In this document: positions 33,448 through 47,083 of the stretch, piece after piece
Layout: the number at the start of each line of letters is the position of its first letter
Numbering within the stretch: position 1 is the first letter of the stretch
Assembly (NCBI GenBank): GCA_028274465.1
Contig: CM051458.1
Coordinates: forward strand, 83,720,085 to 83,784,084
Source: Plantago ovata
Taxonomy: Eukaryota; Streptophyta; Magnoliopsida; Lamiales; Plantaginaceae
Length of the DNA stretch: 64,000 nt
Direction: 5' to 3'
The notes under the pieces: model-generated
The model's input: only the letters and a program-made list of their open reading frames with translations
Databases searched by the model: none
What the model was told of the DNA's origin: nothing
Position numbers and translations under genes: made by a program

Positions 33448-33801
33448 ATGACAGGAAAGGCAATTGGCATTGATCTCGGAACAACTTACAGCTGCGTTTG
33501 CGTATGGCAAAACGACTGTGTCGAAATTATCCCCAATGACCAGGGCAACCGCACCACTCCATCTTACGTCGCCTTCACTGATACTGAGCGGCTAATCGGA
33601 GATGCAGCCAAAAATCAGGTCTCGATGAATCCTCAGAACACTGTTTTCGACGCCAAGCGATTGATCGGGAGGCGATTCTCCGATCCGTCAGTTCAGGCAG
33701 ACATGAGGCACTGGCCGTTCAAGGTGATTTCCGGTCCAGGAGAGAAGCCGATGATTCAGGTCCAGTATAAGGGAGAGGTTAAGCAGTTTTACTATATTTG
33801 A
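33448..33801 (+). pseudogene. HSP70: Cytosolic HSP70, truncated to the first 117 residues
   Basis: Residues 1-113 match plant cytosolic HSP70 chaperones closely. The phosphate-binding signature IDLGTTYS lies at 8-15, then [10 protein letters not shown], and [19 protein letters not shown] around 62-80. Likeness ends at about YKGEVKQF, followed by YYI and a stop. A normal protein is about 650 residues, so most of the ATPase domain and all of the substrate-binding domain are absent. There is no intron at the Asp-Ala-Lys-Arg site where constitutive plant HSC70 genes often have one, which fits a heat-inducible, intronless paralogue. The promoter and 5' leader look complete, so a short transcript is possible. 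I call it a truncated gene. Internal deletion or assembly error are alternatives. Confidence 0.85.
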
Positions 33802-34156
33802 CTCATTCGCTGAATTTTAAATTTTTATTAAAGCTACTGTACGTAGGAGTTGAAGCCAGCAAGCTTTTAGTAATTGTTGTTTCAAGTTGGATGTTTTTGT
33901 AATTAGTTTTGTTTATTGATTTATTTGTGTATTTTTCCCCCTTATTTTTATCACAATTATTTACATATTAAAAAATTTAAAACTAAATATATTAAGAAAC
34001 GGAGGAAATATAGTATGTGCAGTAGTAGAAGAACAGGAACAGATAAGACATGAATCTGGGATTACACAATTTTATACACAAATCCTAGGAGAAAACAAAG
34101 ATTGTTATCTTGTTTGTTTCGATGTTTGATATTACGATCGAGCACCGATGATGGTA
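33802..34156 (+). other. Sequence downstream of the HSP70 break
   Basis: No HSP70 codons are found here in any frame. The first 150 bp is T-rich (TTTTTGTAATTAGTTTTGTTTATTG) and could be the original gene's 3' UTR, joined to codon 114 by an internal deletion, but this is a guess from composition. Confidence 0.3.
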
Positions 34157-34404
34157 GTATACTAATTAATTCTAAAACTTTAAAAACTCTATTTTATTTT
34201 GGTTTTGCTGATTTTTTGATGTTCTGTTCGATCTTTGATCTTAAGATAATTATAATTTATTATAAAAATAAATTTCAAAGATTGTATTATGAAATTATAA
34301 TTCTTATAGTTTTATAATATAACTTTTAAAATTATCTTTTTTAGTAAGTTATAATTTGTTTGAGTTCAAACAAAATATAAAAGAATTCAACAAAATCAAA
34401 TACT

Positions 34405-36182
<1,778 letters not shown>

Positions 36183-36232
36183 AACAAAATCAAATACTAC
36201 TATAAGATTTTAAAGTTTTCAGAGGAAATGTA

Positions 36233-37396
36233 GACGTAGTACTATTAAATTATGTATTTTACATGCACCATTTATTTCATTCTCATCAGAAATCACTAGA
36301 TTATTTTGTAGCCATTTCCCAAGGCATGGTTTTAATTCTCAGTCATGTCTGCAAAACTCCCATCAGCAGTACACAAATTTATTCTGGCTTAATGTCTATA
36401 TAGAAATGCAGATATATAGTCGTTGAGTTATTAACCAAGTAAATGGCGGTGACTCATTTTATTTTGAACTACTCAAGTACACTTAATTCCTGTGGTGCAA
36501 TGTAAAAATTCAATGTCTGCGTACTCCCACCGTTTTAGTTTTATTTTTTGTCTTTACCTCAAAACTTTAAACATAAATTATTTTTAAATTATAATAATAA
36601 AATATTTAAACTTTATTTATAAAAGAAAATTTAGATAAATATTATTGGAACGAAAGAAGAAGTAGATATAAAAGGGCAATGTAAAAAATCAAGTTACTTG
36701 TGACACATGGTGCACGGTGTTTATTCATTTCAGAGTACCAAGTACAATTTTTTACTCAAAGGAGTCAAAGGAGTTGGGTGGTTTTTTCCAAATATCCACT
36801 GGTAAATTTCAGAACATTTATAAGAATTCAAGACAAATTAGGTAATAAAATTAAGATGTTTCGTGATTCGTTTTGAGTCTTTTGACCCATGCAAATAATG
36901 TTGTTTGGTGATCGAACATGTATTCTTCGTGATCAATAAAATTCCTTTTACCGTTTCAAGTAAAAAAATAGTACTCACAAACTTTGAATACGAAACAATT
37001 ACTTAAAAGACAAATATATATATTTTTCTTTAAAAGGGCAAATCTTTAACTATTTTACTTTTACTTCAACATACACTATTTATTTATCACCTAACTTTAA
37101 ATATGTATATATCAACTATGCCTCAATCACCATATAACTCCGAAGTAAAACATTGAATTTAAATGAAAACTTGTACCATTGGGTTTGCATGCATAACACC
37201 ATAACACCATTTATAATTAATTTCCACTATCTCAACTTTTGGGTGTGGGATGTCGACGCGTATCATTCTGATTAATATTCGGATTTGTTATCCATCTAAA
37301 ATCTGAGAGATAACGACATGTGACATGTCTCATCACAATTAATTTATTATCTTTAAATTAAAGTAAGAAAAATCATGTCTAGCTAACACCCAAGTG
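36233..37396. other. Intergenic DNA with a Stowaway fragment
   Basis: At about 36522-36660 a Stowaway-like left end (CTCCCACCGTTTTAG) and a possible right end (TTGGAACGAAAGAAG) enclose AT-rich DNA, strongly diverged. Otherwise nothing is recognised. Confidence 0.4.
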
Positions 37397-37553
37397 TTTT
37401 TTTTTTTTTTTTTTTACGAAGTAGTTCTTTTTTATAACACACCAAATATGTACGGTGCTTGTGCAAGAGACCGAGGATTGACTACTATCCGAGTAGTGCC
37501 CTCATGTACATCTGCAAAATTACAAGCTTGAAGCCATAAAGGCTCTATGTCCC
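37397..37553 (-). mobile_element. Short poly-A retroposon with 11-bp TSD
   Basis: ACACCCAAGTG occurs at 37386-37396 and 37554-37564. A long T-run at the left is the minus-strand A-tail. The 157-bp body has no A or B box that I can place, so it is either a severely truncated LINE or a SINE remnant. Confidence 0.7.
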
Positions 37554-37564
37554 ACACCCAAGTG

Positions 37565-38627
37565 GTTGGTTTATTTCTTTGGATGAAGAAATAATAACAG
37601 AATACAAATTTATTTGAAGTATTATATTAAAATTATAATCGTCTAATTAAATAAGAGTTTTTGGTTGATGTTAAACTGGAGTATACAATGACAACTTCGG
37701 GGCATGAGTGCTCGATCGCTCTTGAACGTCCGAAGGGCCAGCATAACGGAAATGGAGAAAAAGAAAAAGCTAGTTATTGACGACGGGGAACATTCTTACC
37801 GCAGATTTCACTTTCACCACAGGCCTATTGCCCATTCTCCATCCAGTTACGAGGCAACAAACTCTATCAGACGCAGAGAGCTTCGGGAAAACATTGAGGG
37901 AAAAGGAGAGTTGGATCGAATCTCATCTCAAATTGTTGGGTGGTGCGTAGAATCTAATCCCACACTCATGGTCGATTTCAACCTATTTGGGAGGACATTT
38001 GATATCGGATGGTGTTTGTCTTGCACAGATTCGAACCCAGATGGACGTGAGCCAATTGGATATATATCATATTATAAATCCAACTCTTCCAAAAGCTCTA
38101 ACTGTTGAGAAGGTGCGAAATTCAATCACTTTATATTGATTCTTCAATATGAGCTTTTTTAAGGTTTAGTGGTATAAGTGGTGGTTGCAATTTTGAAGTG
38201 TATCGCTTATTTTGTGAATAAATCTTTTGACTTTTCAAAAACAAAAAGAAAAATATTGATAGGGTTGTTAATAGATGATCAAATATGAGATAGATCGAAA
38301 AAAGTAGTGATAGATACGAAATAGGAAAAAAAAACTGGTTAGTGGGTTAAAATATTTCCTTCCATTTCTCTGGTATCCGCTTTGACGACTAATCCAGTCG
38401 AGCACTGTCAGAAAGAGTCGAATCCAAAATCTTGCTTGAATGAACTCAAGTTTCTTACCATTTGAGCTTACAACTGTTGATCTATTTACTTTCATGGATT
38501 ATAAATATTATAATGAAATGTAAAAATGAAAAGTTAGAAAGATTCAAATGGACACGTAGGAGGAGGGAGTATTCAACTTCAATTCTCAATCTGCCAAATC
38601 AAGACAATGTGAACCATGCATACCCGA
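37565..38627. other. Intergenic DNA with an unassigned frame
   Basis: A 134-codon plus-strand frame (37704-38108) contains FHFHHRPIAHSPSSYE and GWCVESNPTLMVDFNLFG. I recognise no family, and it may be a chance frame or an old gene fragment. At about 38380-38475 (minus strand) a tRNA-like A/B box pair (TAAGCTCAAATGGTAAG and GGATTCGACTC) suggests a SINE head. Confidence 0.3.
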
Positions 38628-40165
38628 TTTTTTTGAAAGGATAAAGGATACTTCATAAATAAAGAGCGCCAAAAGAGCGTTATAGTCTACAAACCAAGTC
38701 GTAGGGCTAAGATCAGAAATTAAGACTACACTAAGCCACGGAGGGCATACATCCCAAATTAAATGATAACAAAAGAACGAAGGGGTGTTTCTTCCAAAAG
38801 TTTGTTTCCGAACTTCGTTAGCTAACTTGTCAGTTGCTTGGTTGGCTTTCCCTATACACAAAATGTACTTCAGTTTGTTCCAGCAATTCCATTACTTCAA
38901 GCGCATCCTCCAAAATAATTTGCAAGAGCACTTCAGCTGCTTCCCTCCTGTCCAAAGCTGATATTAAAAGTTTAGAATCCGTCTGAATAATAAGCTTTTG
39001 ACAGTTTAGGGGTAAACACAGTTTCAAGCCTAAAAGCAATGCATGAAATTCTACTAAACTGTAATCTATTTTCCCCAAATATGTTGCACTTGCTCTGATA
39101 AAATTTCCGTTATGGTCCCTCAAAATACAGCCAGCTCCTGCTCAGTGGCGGGCGCAAAAAAATTTCTTTGAGGGGCACAATTTATAAGAGAGTGCCGACA
39201 AAATATTTTAAAACAATCTCTCTTATCATTTATTCCAAGTCAAAGTATTTCATAAAACAAAAATTATCTTGAAATATAAAAGAAATTTCATTAATTGCAG
39301 CGTAATTGTAAATTTGTAAAAAAGGATTAACTGAATAGTAATGGTATTCCCATAAATTTGGCTAAAATCATACACAACGGAATAGTCTCTAGCGGTAAAT
39401 ATATTTTATTGTTTAGAACAAATGATCATGTATAAATAAGTAATAGTATTAATTAATATTTAAATAATGAAAATATAATGATTGAGTTTTTATTGAAAAA
39501 GAAAAAATATAAGCTAAAATGCATAAATTGAAATAAGGAGAAGGAAATCATTGGTTGAATTAAGGATAAGGATAAGGATATTATAAGAATTTGAGAAAAA
39601 TAAATAATAAAATAGGGAGGAGGGAATTTTTGGATGAAATAAGTTGAAGTAAATTAGAAAAATAAAAAGAAAGATACTATAGGAGAGTTTGAGAAAAATG
39701 TTTCTCACAAAAAAAAAAGAAAAATGAGCAAAATAAATAATAGTGAAAAGACAAGGAAAGGAATGAAAAGAAAGAATAAAAGAAGTACAATGGAACAAAA
39801 TAATAAATAAATACAAGTAAAAAGATAAGGAAAGGAAAAAACAAGTGAAAAGAGGTAAAAAATTATGACAAAATGAGGAAACGAACCTTGGACATAACAC
39901 AGAAAACCAACACAATCGCCGCTAGACCAATTACTTTAACTTGTATTTTTAGAACATACGTTAAATATCTATACATAAACGTTATTTTCTAAAGAAGGGT
40001 ATAATAGTAATTTCAAGTAAAAAATCGAGGGGGGCACTTGACCCCCTTGCCCCTCTGTGGATCCGCCCCTGCTCCTTCTTCTCCCGTAGTAGGGTCTGCC
40101 AACCCGTCGATATTCAGGCAAAGAAACCCAGTGGTAGTGGTACGAGGTGCATAAAATGGGTGTAC
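38628..40165 (-). mobile_element. LINE 3' part with RNase H domain, opened by a hAT element
   Basis: Minus strand. Upstream of the hAT (40072-40165) the frame reads LNIDGLADPTTGEEGAG, with the first catalytic Asp. Downstream (39142 leftward) it continues CILRDHNGNFIRASATYLG, SLVEFHALLLGLKL (Glu), IIQTDSKLLISAL (Asp) and HFVYRE. There one frame change leads into ANQATDKLANEVRKQ, the usual end of the domain. A 3' UTR and a short A-tail finish at 38628-38634. This is a 5'-truncated LINE, broken by the hAT insertion and the frame change. It differs in sequence from the RNase H copies at 22.9 kb and 48.2 kb, so it is another LINE lineage or an old copy. Confidence 0.8.
39143..40071. mobile_element. 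Non-autonomous hAT (Tip100-like ends) inside the LINE
   Basis: The left end CAGTGGCGGGCGC and the right end GGATCCGCCCCTG form imperfect TIRs, with further mirrored blocks (TTGAGGGGCAC and GGGGCACTTG/CCCCTTGCCCC). The flanks CTCCTGCT (39135-39142) and CTCCTTCT (40072-40079) are an 8-bp duplication with one mismatch. Setting the element aside restores a continuous LINE RNase H reading across the site. The interior is AT-rich and non-coding. Confidence 0.85.
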
Positions 40166-41710
40166 TACTTTGTATCTTTTTGAAAAATTACCAAGTTCTT
40201 AAAACTTTGTGCACATATAGCAGTTTAAATCCAAGTTTTTGAATTTTTTTTCATTTCTTGCTTTCCATGCATACTCCATGTTCACTCACTTTATCTTTAA
40301 TAATCTTAATGCTTCAATGATTTTAAGTGGTTAAAATTCCAAATTTTCTTAATGTTTTAAACTGATGTGGAATGCGAATTTTAAAATTTTAATACCATTA
40401 TAAAATTTAAACTCTCGAATACAATCTAGTCAATTAATTAAATTCTCCATTGCATCACTAACTTACATCAATGAAATTAGAATTGGAAAATTGGAAATAA
40501 ATCTATGACAGAGTCTAGCTTTAAATACACAACCGAAAACTTGGCTAGTTATATCTATGGTAGTGGAGTATACAGTACTTCAATGAATATATTTGCTCCC
40601 CATGAAGCAACAAATACTTCTTAAAGATTTTCTTCTACTACGAGTGGTCCAAACCCCAAACATATAGAGTAGTAAAATTTATCATTACTTCACATGTTAT
40701 GTCATGGACTCATGGCTAGACAAACTTACGGTGAAATAGTCTTTTTGGCTTTCCTTATATGTATCGCATTGATGGTAACAAGTCCTTTTTGGCTTGGCTA
40801 GTATATCTATCTATGCATGTAATCCATATTTGTACATATAGATTTTATAACTCTATTATAGGAGCTAGTTATGCCGATCCACTCATTCGTTGCATGATTG
40901 ATCAATTTGAGCTTCCGGCTGGACCACGATTTATCAATTTAGTGTTCTAATCTTACACTCCACAAATTATCATCCTTATCACCAACTGTAGTATCCCGTA
41001 TTATACGATTTTATTAGGTAACGATTACATCTATTCTATATCAACCCCACACACATACGATCTATACCAACATCACTTTACTCCTGAACCCCTTGTGATC
41101 CCGTCAAAAATTGAACCATGCACTTCTTCTTCCTCGCTCCAAATTCATTCTACATTTCTACTGCATCACCGTATAGCTCATGCAGTATGATATGCTTAAT
41201 AAGAGACCAAAATGGACGAGTCATTTTAATGAATAGATGTTACGTACTATTTTTTTATTTTTTTTTATCTTTTGAATCTCATTAATTTCAATTTAGTTTG
41301 AATTTGTTCATATTCATTCAGTTCAGTTCAAGTTAGCTTAATTATTTTTTATACGAAAAATAAGTTGTGTTCAATTTAGTTCAACTTCGTTCGGTTCAAT
41401 TCTATTACGTTTCAATTCAGTTCAGTTCTATTCATATGTTGATAACACCCGTACCATGTACTCCCACTTATGTATAGAATATTTCGAATGAACAACTTTT
41501 CACTAATCTTATTTTTTAACTAAACTTATTTATAATTTAAACAACAAATTAAGTAAATATGAAAATAAATGGATTGATCTAAATTGAATTGAATTAAATT
41601 GAAATGTTTTTTATATGAAAAAAAGAATATGCCTAACTAATATTTGGTGTTAAACGTGACTTTGCCCCATGTACAAAAGTCTCGTCTTGGCAAGGCTCGA
41701 TCTCAGCCCA
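40166..41710. other. Intergenic DNA, nothing recognised
   Basis: No protein-like frame or clear element ends. A 63-codon frame at 40759-40950 has no family likeness. The region 41270-41440 is rich in TTCAGTTCA-like phrases, a simple-sequence drift. Confidence 0.5.
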
Positions 41711-41866
41711 TTTTTTTTAATAATCAAACCGTTACAAGTTCACAAGTAGCATTACAAAGCTAATAATAAACTATAAATAATCCCGCACTTGGCGAGAATT
41801 GAACCTATGACCTCTAGTGTCATGACACCTCAGTCTAACCAACCAATTGAGCTAGACCTCATTGGT
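41711..41866 (-). mobile_element. tRNA-derived SINE, family 1, second copy
   Basis: This aligns with the copy at 10276-10434 over its whole length: A-run, CAAGTAGCATTACAAAGCTA, the B-box region GAATTGAACCTATGACC and the A-box region AATTGAGCTAGACC. The CCAA phrase near the A box is duplicated here. I see no target duplication, so it may be older. Confidence 0.8.
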
Positions 41867-42169
41867 ACAAAAATTAAATTCATCCAAAACTAGCTCATCA
41901 CTATATTCCTCACATTTCATTGTCTAAAACATTTCGATCACGAACTTGGTTTAAATTCGAGCTCATCCATCCAAGGCTATGCTCAAGTATGAATATTTTA
42001 TTCTTTTTTAATAAGTCGAGGCTCGATTCAGTGTTGCTCAAACTTGAAGACTAGTCGAAGTGTTAAATACTCAATTCGGCTCGAATCATATACAACAACA
42101 CTTTCCACTTTAATTTTAGAACGAATCGATGAGTACTACTAATAGTTTTTCTTTTGAAACGGTCAATCT

Positions 42170-42308
42170 ATGCTACTCTACTCCTACACTATTCTTTAAC
42201 CACCTTATAACTCTAAATATCCTCACCTTATGACTTCACCGGGGGTTCGAACCCCCTGCATCTCCTTGCTACTCCAACACCTCAACCACTCGACCACCCT
42301 TATAACTC
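42170..42308 (-). mobile_element. tRNA-derived SINE, family 2, best-preserved copy
   Basis: Minus strand: A box GTGGTCGAGTGGTTGAGGTG, B box GGGGGTTCGAACCCC, then TAAGGTGAGG and TTATAAGGTGGTTAAAGAA. It is the clearest of the three copies (others at about 4925-5078 and 7905-8075). Confidence 0.75.
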
Positions 42309-44379
42309 CTGATGAGTACTAAATTACTAATAGTACTATAACTTGGGGGAATTTCTCTTTTTCCATTAATTTCTAGTAGAATTAGTAGTATACTGCACAG
42401 TGAAATAATTGGACAAAAGTAACTTTGGCCCAGAAATGAAAATATCAAAGACATTGGTTGGAGTAGGGTAGAAGAAGTTTGACGTGAAGCGAGGAGAAAA
42501 TGAATGAAACGTTAGGTTCAAATTCCAAATGATTTTTCATTTTTATTTTTCTAAAGAAATAAATAAAGGTAAGAAATTGCTGGAAAGGGACCTAATTGAG
42601 CTATCTCTGTCCGCCAAGAGGGAACGAACCTTCTTCTTTCTACGCCTCGCTCTCTCCCACCCGACAAACAAAACCACCATAGTTGCTCCAAATTGTTTGC
42701 AGTGGTATGAAAATATTCTGGGTGTAATTTTACGAAAGATGGTCGAAAATTTAATTTGTATTATATAATTATATTATTATTATTATTATCATGATTTGAT
42801 AAATCACAAAAGTTAGTATGACAAAATATTTCGCCGTAAATGCTCATTTCCTACATTTCTCACGCATACATAAAATTGCTTATGGAATTGCGATTTAGGG
42901 CTTGTTGAGGTACAAGTTTATTACTTGAGTTGAATTGTGATTATTACTCGTCTTGATAAGTTCAATTATTACTTGTTTGTACTGCCACAATGCCCTTTCG
43001 GAAAAAAAAACGATATTGTCCCAAGTAGCCGAAGAGATTGAATGTTGTGTGGAGTCTAAAAAACACACTCTAATTAGGAAAGGTAATTCTGACCCCATCT
43101 GCAAATTTTGATCCAATTTGGACGAGACCAATTTAGAACCTGACGGTCTGTCCGAATTTCTTCAGATCCAATTTTCATCCGAACGAAACCTAGCTAAGAA
43201 CTTAACATGTCGTTGTTTTTCATTCAATCAGCTCTAGAGTCAAAACTAAATTACACCTTCTCCATGGACTCCGCTCTGCATCATTTGCTAACCAGCTCGA
43301 GACATTCCAACTCGAAAGTTGTAATACTATTGATGTAAAAATAATGATGTTAACAGGTAAGGTATCTTCCTTTTTTAAAAATTAATAAAATTTCGTGGAA
43401 CACCTGTAAAAGAAAAAATGGATAATATTATGTGAGACAATAAAATATTTTACTTATTTTATGCACTAACTCAATTGGGTAAAAAATTTCGAAACGGAAG
43501 GGTAATAATTCAAAGGGAAAATATATTAGCAACATGGTACATATTATAATACGAAGTATAATTTATGAGATGCTAGAGTAACTCTAAAGTCTCTAATACA
43601 TCTATAAAATACATACATTTGAATATCACGCACGTGTGAGACTCAATATTTTACCTATACATCCCAAATCAGTTTCACCATTTAATTTTAGGCACATAAA
43701 ATAAAAAGAATAATTAAATATTAAGTTAAATATTTTATTAAATATTGGGAGTTGATTTTATTTTATTGGGAATTTGTGTCCACTAGAATGTGTTGATGGA
43801 ATATAAATTATTATAAACTTTTTAAATATGACAAAGAAATGAAATAATACAATTATAACGATCAAAATAATAAAATTGTGCAATTGCAAGTGATTTGGAA
43901 TGGAGTTAGTATGTATTATTGGTGCACTACTACAAGTTTAATATAGCCTAGTACTATGAATACATATATCCCAGACTCGAAGGTGTACCAAGAAAAATAA
44001 AAAATGTATGTATGAGTTCACTTGAACTGATAAGAGTGTACGGTGCCACTTAGGGATGTGTGTGTGAATAAATACTTGGGACCATAGTGGTTTTGATTTT
44101 GGAGGTGAATAAGGTGATGAATATAAATAAATATCTATTGATAATAATGTAAAAGAATAATAAAATTAATATAGTAATAACAATAATAATAATAATTCAT
44201 GGGCCACATACCCACACCACACTCACCGTTGACACGTCCCAATCAGCCTAAGTACGGCCCTCTTCCTTCTTTTCACGCTCAAGTGCTCAACCTTTCTTAT
44301 CCTTGTCTTGTTCCAAATTCTCCAAGTCTTACATAAATAATATTAAAAAATCCTACTCATTAAACAGTATTTAGCTGTT
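42309..44379. other. Intergenic DNA, nothing firmly recognised
   Basis: Frames at 42529-42768 and 42895-43131 have no family likeness. A diverged Stowaway-like right part (GTGGAACACCTGTAAAAG, GAAACGGAAGGGTA) may lie at 43370-43500. The rest is AT-rich. Confidence 0.4.
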
Positions 44380-44399
44380 AGAATATTGATGCTGCATAA

Positions 44400-45720
44400 T
44401 GTATCAAGACGTGACGCTAGCCGAGCCTATAGATCGACCCACATAGGCTCAACTATTCAACCAAACACTTGTAACCGGACGGTTAGGTATAAAGAACGTC
44501 TTCTCACGATTCAAGAATACTGAGGATATATACTCTGATGACGATATAAACGGTATAAGGGTATACCGTGTCATCATCTCTCAATCAAAAGCTATGAAGA
44601 GTAACGGGATCTTCGAGCACCTGCAATGGGGGAAGGAAGGGGAGGGTTGATATGATCGATCTACCTCAGTTAGATCAATGCACAAGTCAATGTTCTTTGA
44701 GTGATACAATGGGCATAATAATTGTAGATATTGAAAATAGTAGTGTGTTTGTGATCATATTAATGAGGGATATTTATAGAGGATACGGTTGTGGGCCCTA
44801 GCTCTGTACGATGTGTCATAATTATTCCGGACAATAGGGGAAGCTAGTGTCAGCACTAGGTTGTACTTGATGAGGTAAAATCCGGTTCACGAGTCTATGA
44901 CATCATCCCTCAATCCATTGAAGCGTATGGATGGAGTTTTAATAGAACAACAAGGGAATCGAGCACCTGCGAGGGGGGAGGTGAGATCAACCTACCTAAG
45001 TTAAATCGATTCTCAAGTCAATGTTGAGATGAGAGAAAAATTGGACAACATAAGAGTAGAGAATAGTATAATTGTGTGTGTCAACATAATAAAGGAGTAC
45101 TATTTATAGAGGATACTGAAGTGGGTCCCATCTCCGTACTAGGGGTTGTCTTTGGGGGCGGGATAGCGACGAGACTCATCCTTCACTAAGGATGATGCCT
45201 TCTTCGACATCCTTACTTCCTTCGAGGACCCTAGCATCTCTTATCCTTCGACCCATTCCCCTAGGTATGGTGGGATATGGATGGTCTCGGGCCCATTGAT
45301 TCTTCAGTTCGACACTATGAGCCATGAGGTCCTTCGGATTGGCCTTGTATTTCGAAGCTCCGTACAGGTACCCTTATCCCCTTATCAGTACTTTCACCAA
45401 CTCCCTTGGTCTCTGTGCCCGTAAGACGAAGCTACATACTTTGACCTCGTGGTTCGACTCTACCCTTCTTGCTAGCGTGAGCACTTATTTCAAGACAGAA
45501 CCTCCAAGTGTAGATGATTCTCTCGAGCCTATCGTCTGTGTTCGATACCCTAGGTCCTTCAAAGGTTGAGTTCTGACGAAAACAAGATGCAGAAGTGTCA
45601 AATCCTTTTTAGTGGGTCGAACGGTACTTCAAGGGTAGATCCTGATGGGGTGAGGTGCAAGGGGTCGAACCCCGTTGGGGGGTCGAACACGTCTTGCTAC
45701 CCTTTTTGCCTTATCATACT
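44400..45720. mobile_element. Old LTR-type sequences, partly duplicated
   Basis: Two blocks (about 44560-44790 and 44905-45130) share the same order of phrases: CATCATC-CTCAATC, TCGAGCACCTGC, GATC-ACCTACCT, CTCAAGTCAATGTT and TATTTATAGAGGATAC, the last like a promoter TATA region. The right part (45180-45700) is rich in TTCGA phrases, like the Tat-type element at 53 kb. I infer decayed LTRs of Ty3/gypsy kin. There is no coding part and the limits are uncertain. Confidence 0.4.
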
Positions 45721-45847
45721 CCTTCATTTTTGTTTAATTTGTTTAATTAAATTTTAACAAAATATGCATAAGAATTTTATTGATTTGGTTGCGGAAGTTG
45801 TGAACTAGAACATAGCCGATTACATTGACAGATATATATATTTAACA

Positions 45848-45903
45848 AAATGTCTCATATTATTGAGTTGGTGGTCTTCCAGGCTCAATAATATGAGACA
45901 TTT
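45848..45903. repeat. Perfect hairpin, 20-bp arms and 16-nt loop
   Basis: AAATGTCTCATATTATTGAG (45848-45867) is matched exactly by its complement at 45884-45903. The loop is TTGGTGGTCTTCCAGG. It abuts the TRIM-like remnant and is not explained by any recognised element end. Confidence 0.9.
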
Positions 45904-46021
45904 GGGTGATAACAAATTGAAACCGTACGGGCCTAGACGTAAAACGGACAATATCATACCATTGAGATGTGTGTGGTCATCCATGAGTAACGTCCCGACT
46001 CATTGGGTCGGGTCGTTTACA
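45870..46021 (+). mobile_element. TRIM-like LTR remnant
   Basis: AAAACGGACAATATCATACC and the end GGGTCGGGTCGTTTACA correspond to the end of the unit at 3820-4031 (GCGTACAATATCATACT... GGTCGTTACA). Only the 3' part is recognisable. It is a non-coding fossil. Confidence 0.5.
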
Positions 46022-46107
46022 ATTACTATCAGATTCAGAGCAGGATTATTCGAAATTGATAATAATTAAATGACATGCGGGATACACCATATGCAATGGA
46101 AGCCATC

Positions 46108-47072
46108 AGGTGATAAATTTGTGCAGCAGTGGGTCTTGGCGTCGATCCGTGAATCGTGCATGTGTTGGAGCATCGGGTGTTGGTGTGGTTTGGGTCAGAC
46201 GATTTTGTGTAGGAGTTGGTCAGACAATCCGTGCATCATGTTTTGAATCGTGCATGTGTTGGAGCTTGGGGTGTTGGTGTGGTTTGGGTCAGAGTTTGGT
46301 CACCGTTAATGTCCGTTAGATTGGATGAGAGTTTGTTTCGCGTGATTCAAGTGTTTTTGCTCGGTTCGATCCGTGTTTGTTCCGGGTGACGTGGTTGTGG
46401 TTCAAATGTAATTGTTGGTGTTGTGGGTGCTGTGTTTCTGCGGGTTTGGGCCAGTGTTTGGTTCGGGTGTTGGGTGTGCAGGGGAGACGAGCTTTAACTA
46501 CAGGTGTTTGGTTTCGGCATTAAATTTTGGTATTGGTGTTGGTCGGAGATGTGGTGTGAAGATGGAGTTGTTTCGTTGGTTTTGTTGTTGCCTTGTGTCG
46601 TTGAGTTGTTGATGCATTGCTGGGTTTTGATTTGGTTAAGGTGTTGTGGGTTGGTTATGGGTGTTTTGGTTTCGAGTTGGTTCAGGTGTTCATTGGGGTT
46701 TCTGGGTTTGGTCGGTGTGTTGTTGCTGGGTTTTGATTTGGTTCAGGTGTTGTGTGATCGGGTGTTGGTGAAGGAGGCAACATGGGGTTGACGGAGGCAG
46801 GGAACTTAGGGACTCAAGTTGGTAGAGGTTTCGCCATCGGGTACGGGTGTTGGTTTCAGGTTCAGGTATAGGTTGTGGTCGAAAGGACTTGGTGTTGAAA
46901 GTTGTGGTCTCGTTTCTAGGGGTCAAAGGTTTGATCGGTTTAGGTTGTTTTTTCGGTGTTTGAATCACAGTTAGGTCTGATTGCGTCTTTCACGCCTTTG
47001 TATCTGATTCCGACCATATCTTATGCTCTTTCTAATTTATAAATTGAAATTTTTGCCGTTTAAAAAATATAT
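46108..47072 (+). mobile_element. GT-rich, internally repeated retroposon with 11-bp TSD
   Basis: TGGAAGCCATC flanks it exactly (46097-46107 and 47073-47083). The 3' end ATTTTTGCCGTTTAAAAAAT is an A-rich tail resembling the minus-strand ends at 34405 and 9055. The body is strongly G/T-biased, full of GGTGTTGG and GGTTTGGGT phrases. It contains an inexact tandem unit of roughly 110 bp (GTGCATGTGTTGGAGC at about 46158 and 46250). Frames on both strands are repeat by-products and I find no protein domain. It is probably LINE-mobilised and not autonomous. Confidence 0.75.
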
Positions 47073-47083
47073 TGGAAGCCATC

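Noticed and set aside
39514-39915. Phe-rich 133-codon protein
   Set aside because: Lies inside the AT-rich non-coding middle of the hAT element. Poly-F/L/S composition is expected from GAAA/AAAG repeats.
46110-46968. Cys/Val/Trp-rich and Pro/Thr/Gln-rich proteins
   Set aside because: Translations of the GT-rich retroposon body on either strand, with compositions fully explained by the base skew.
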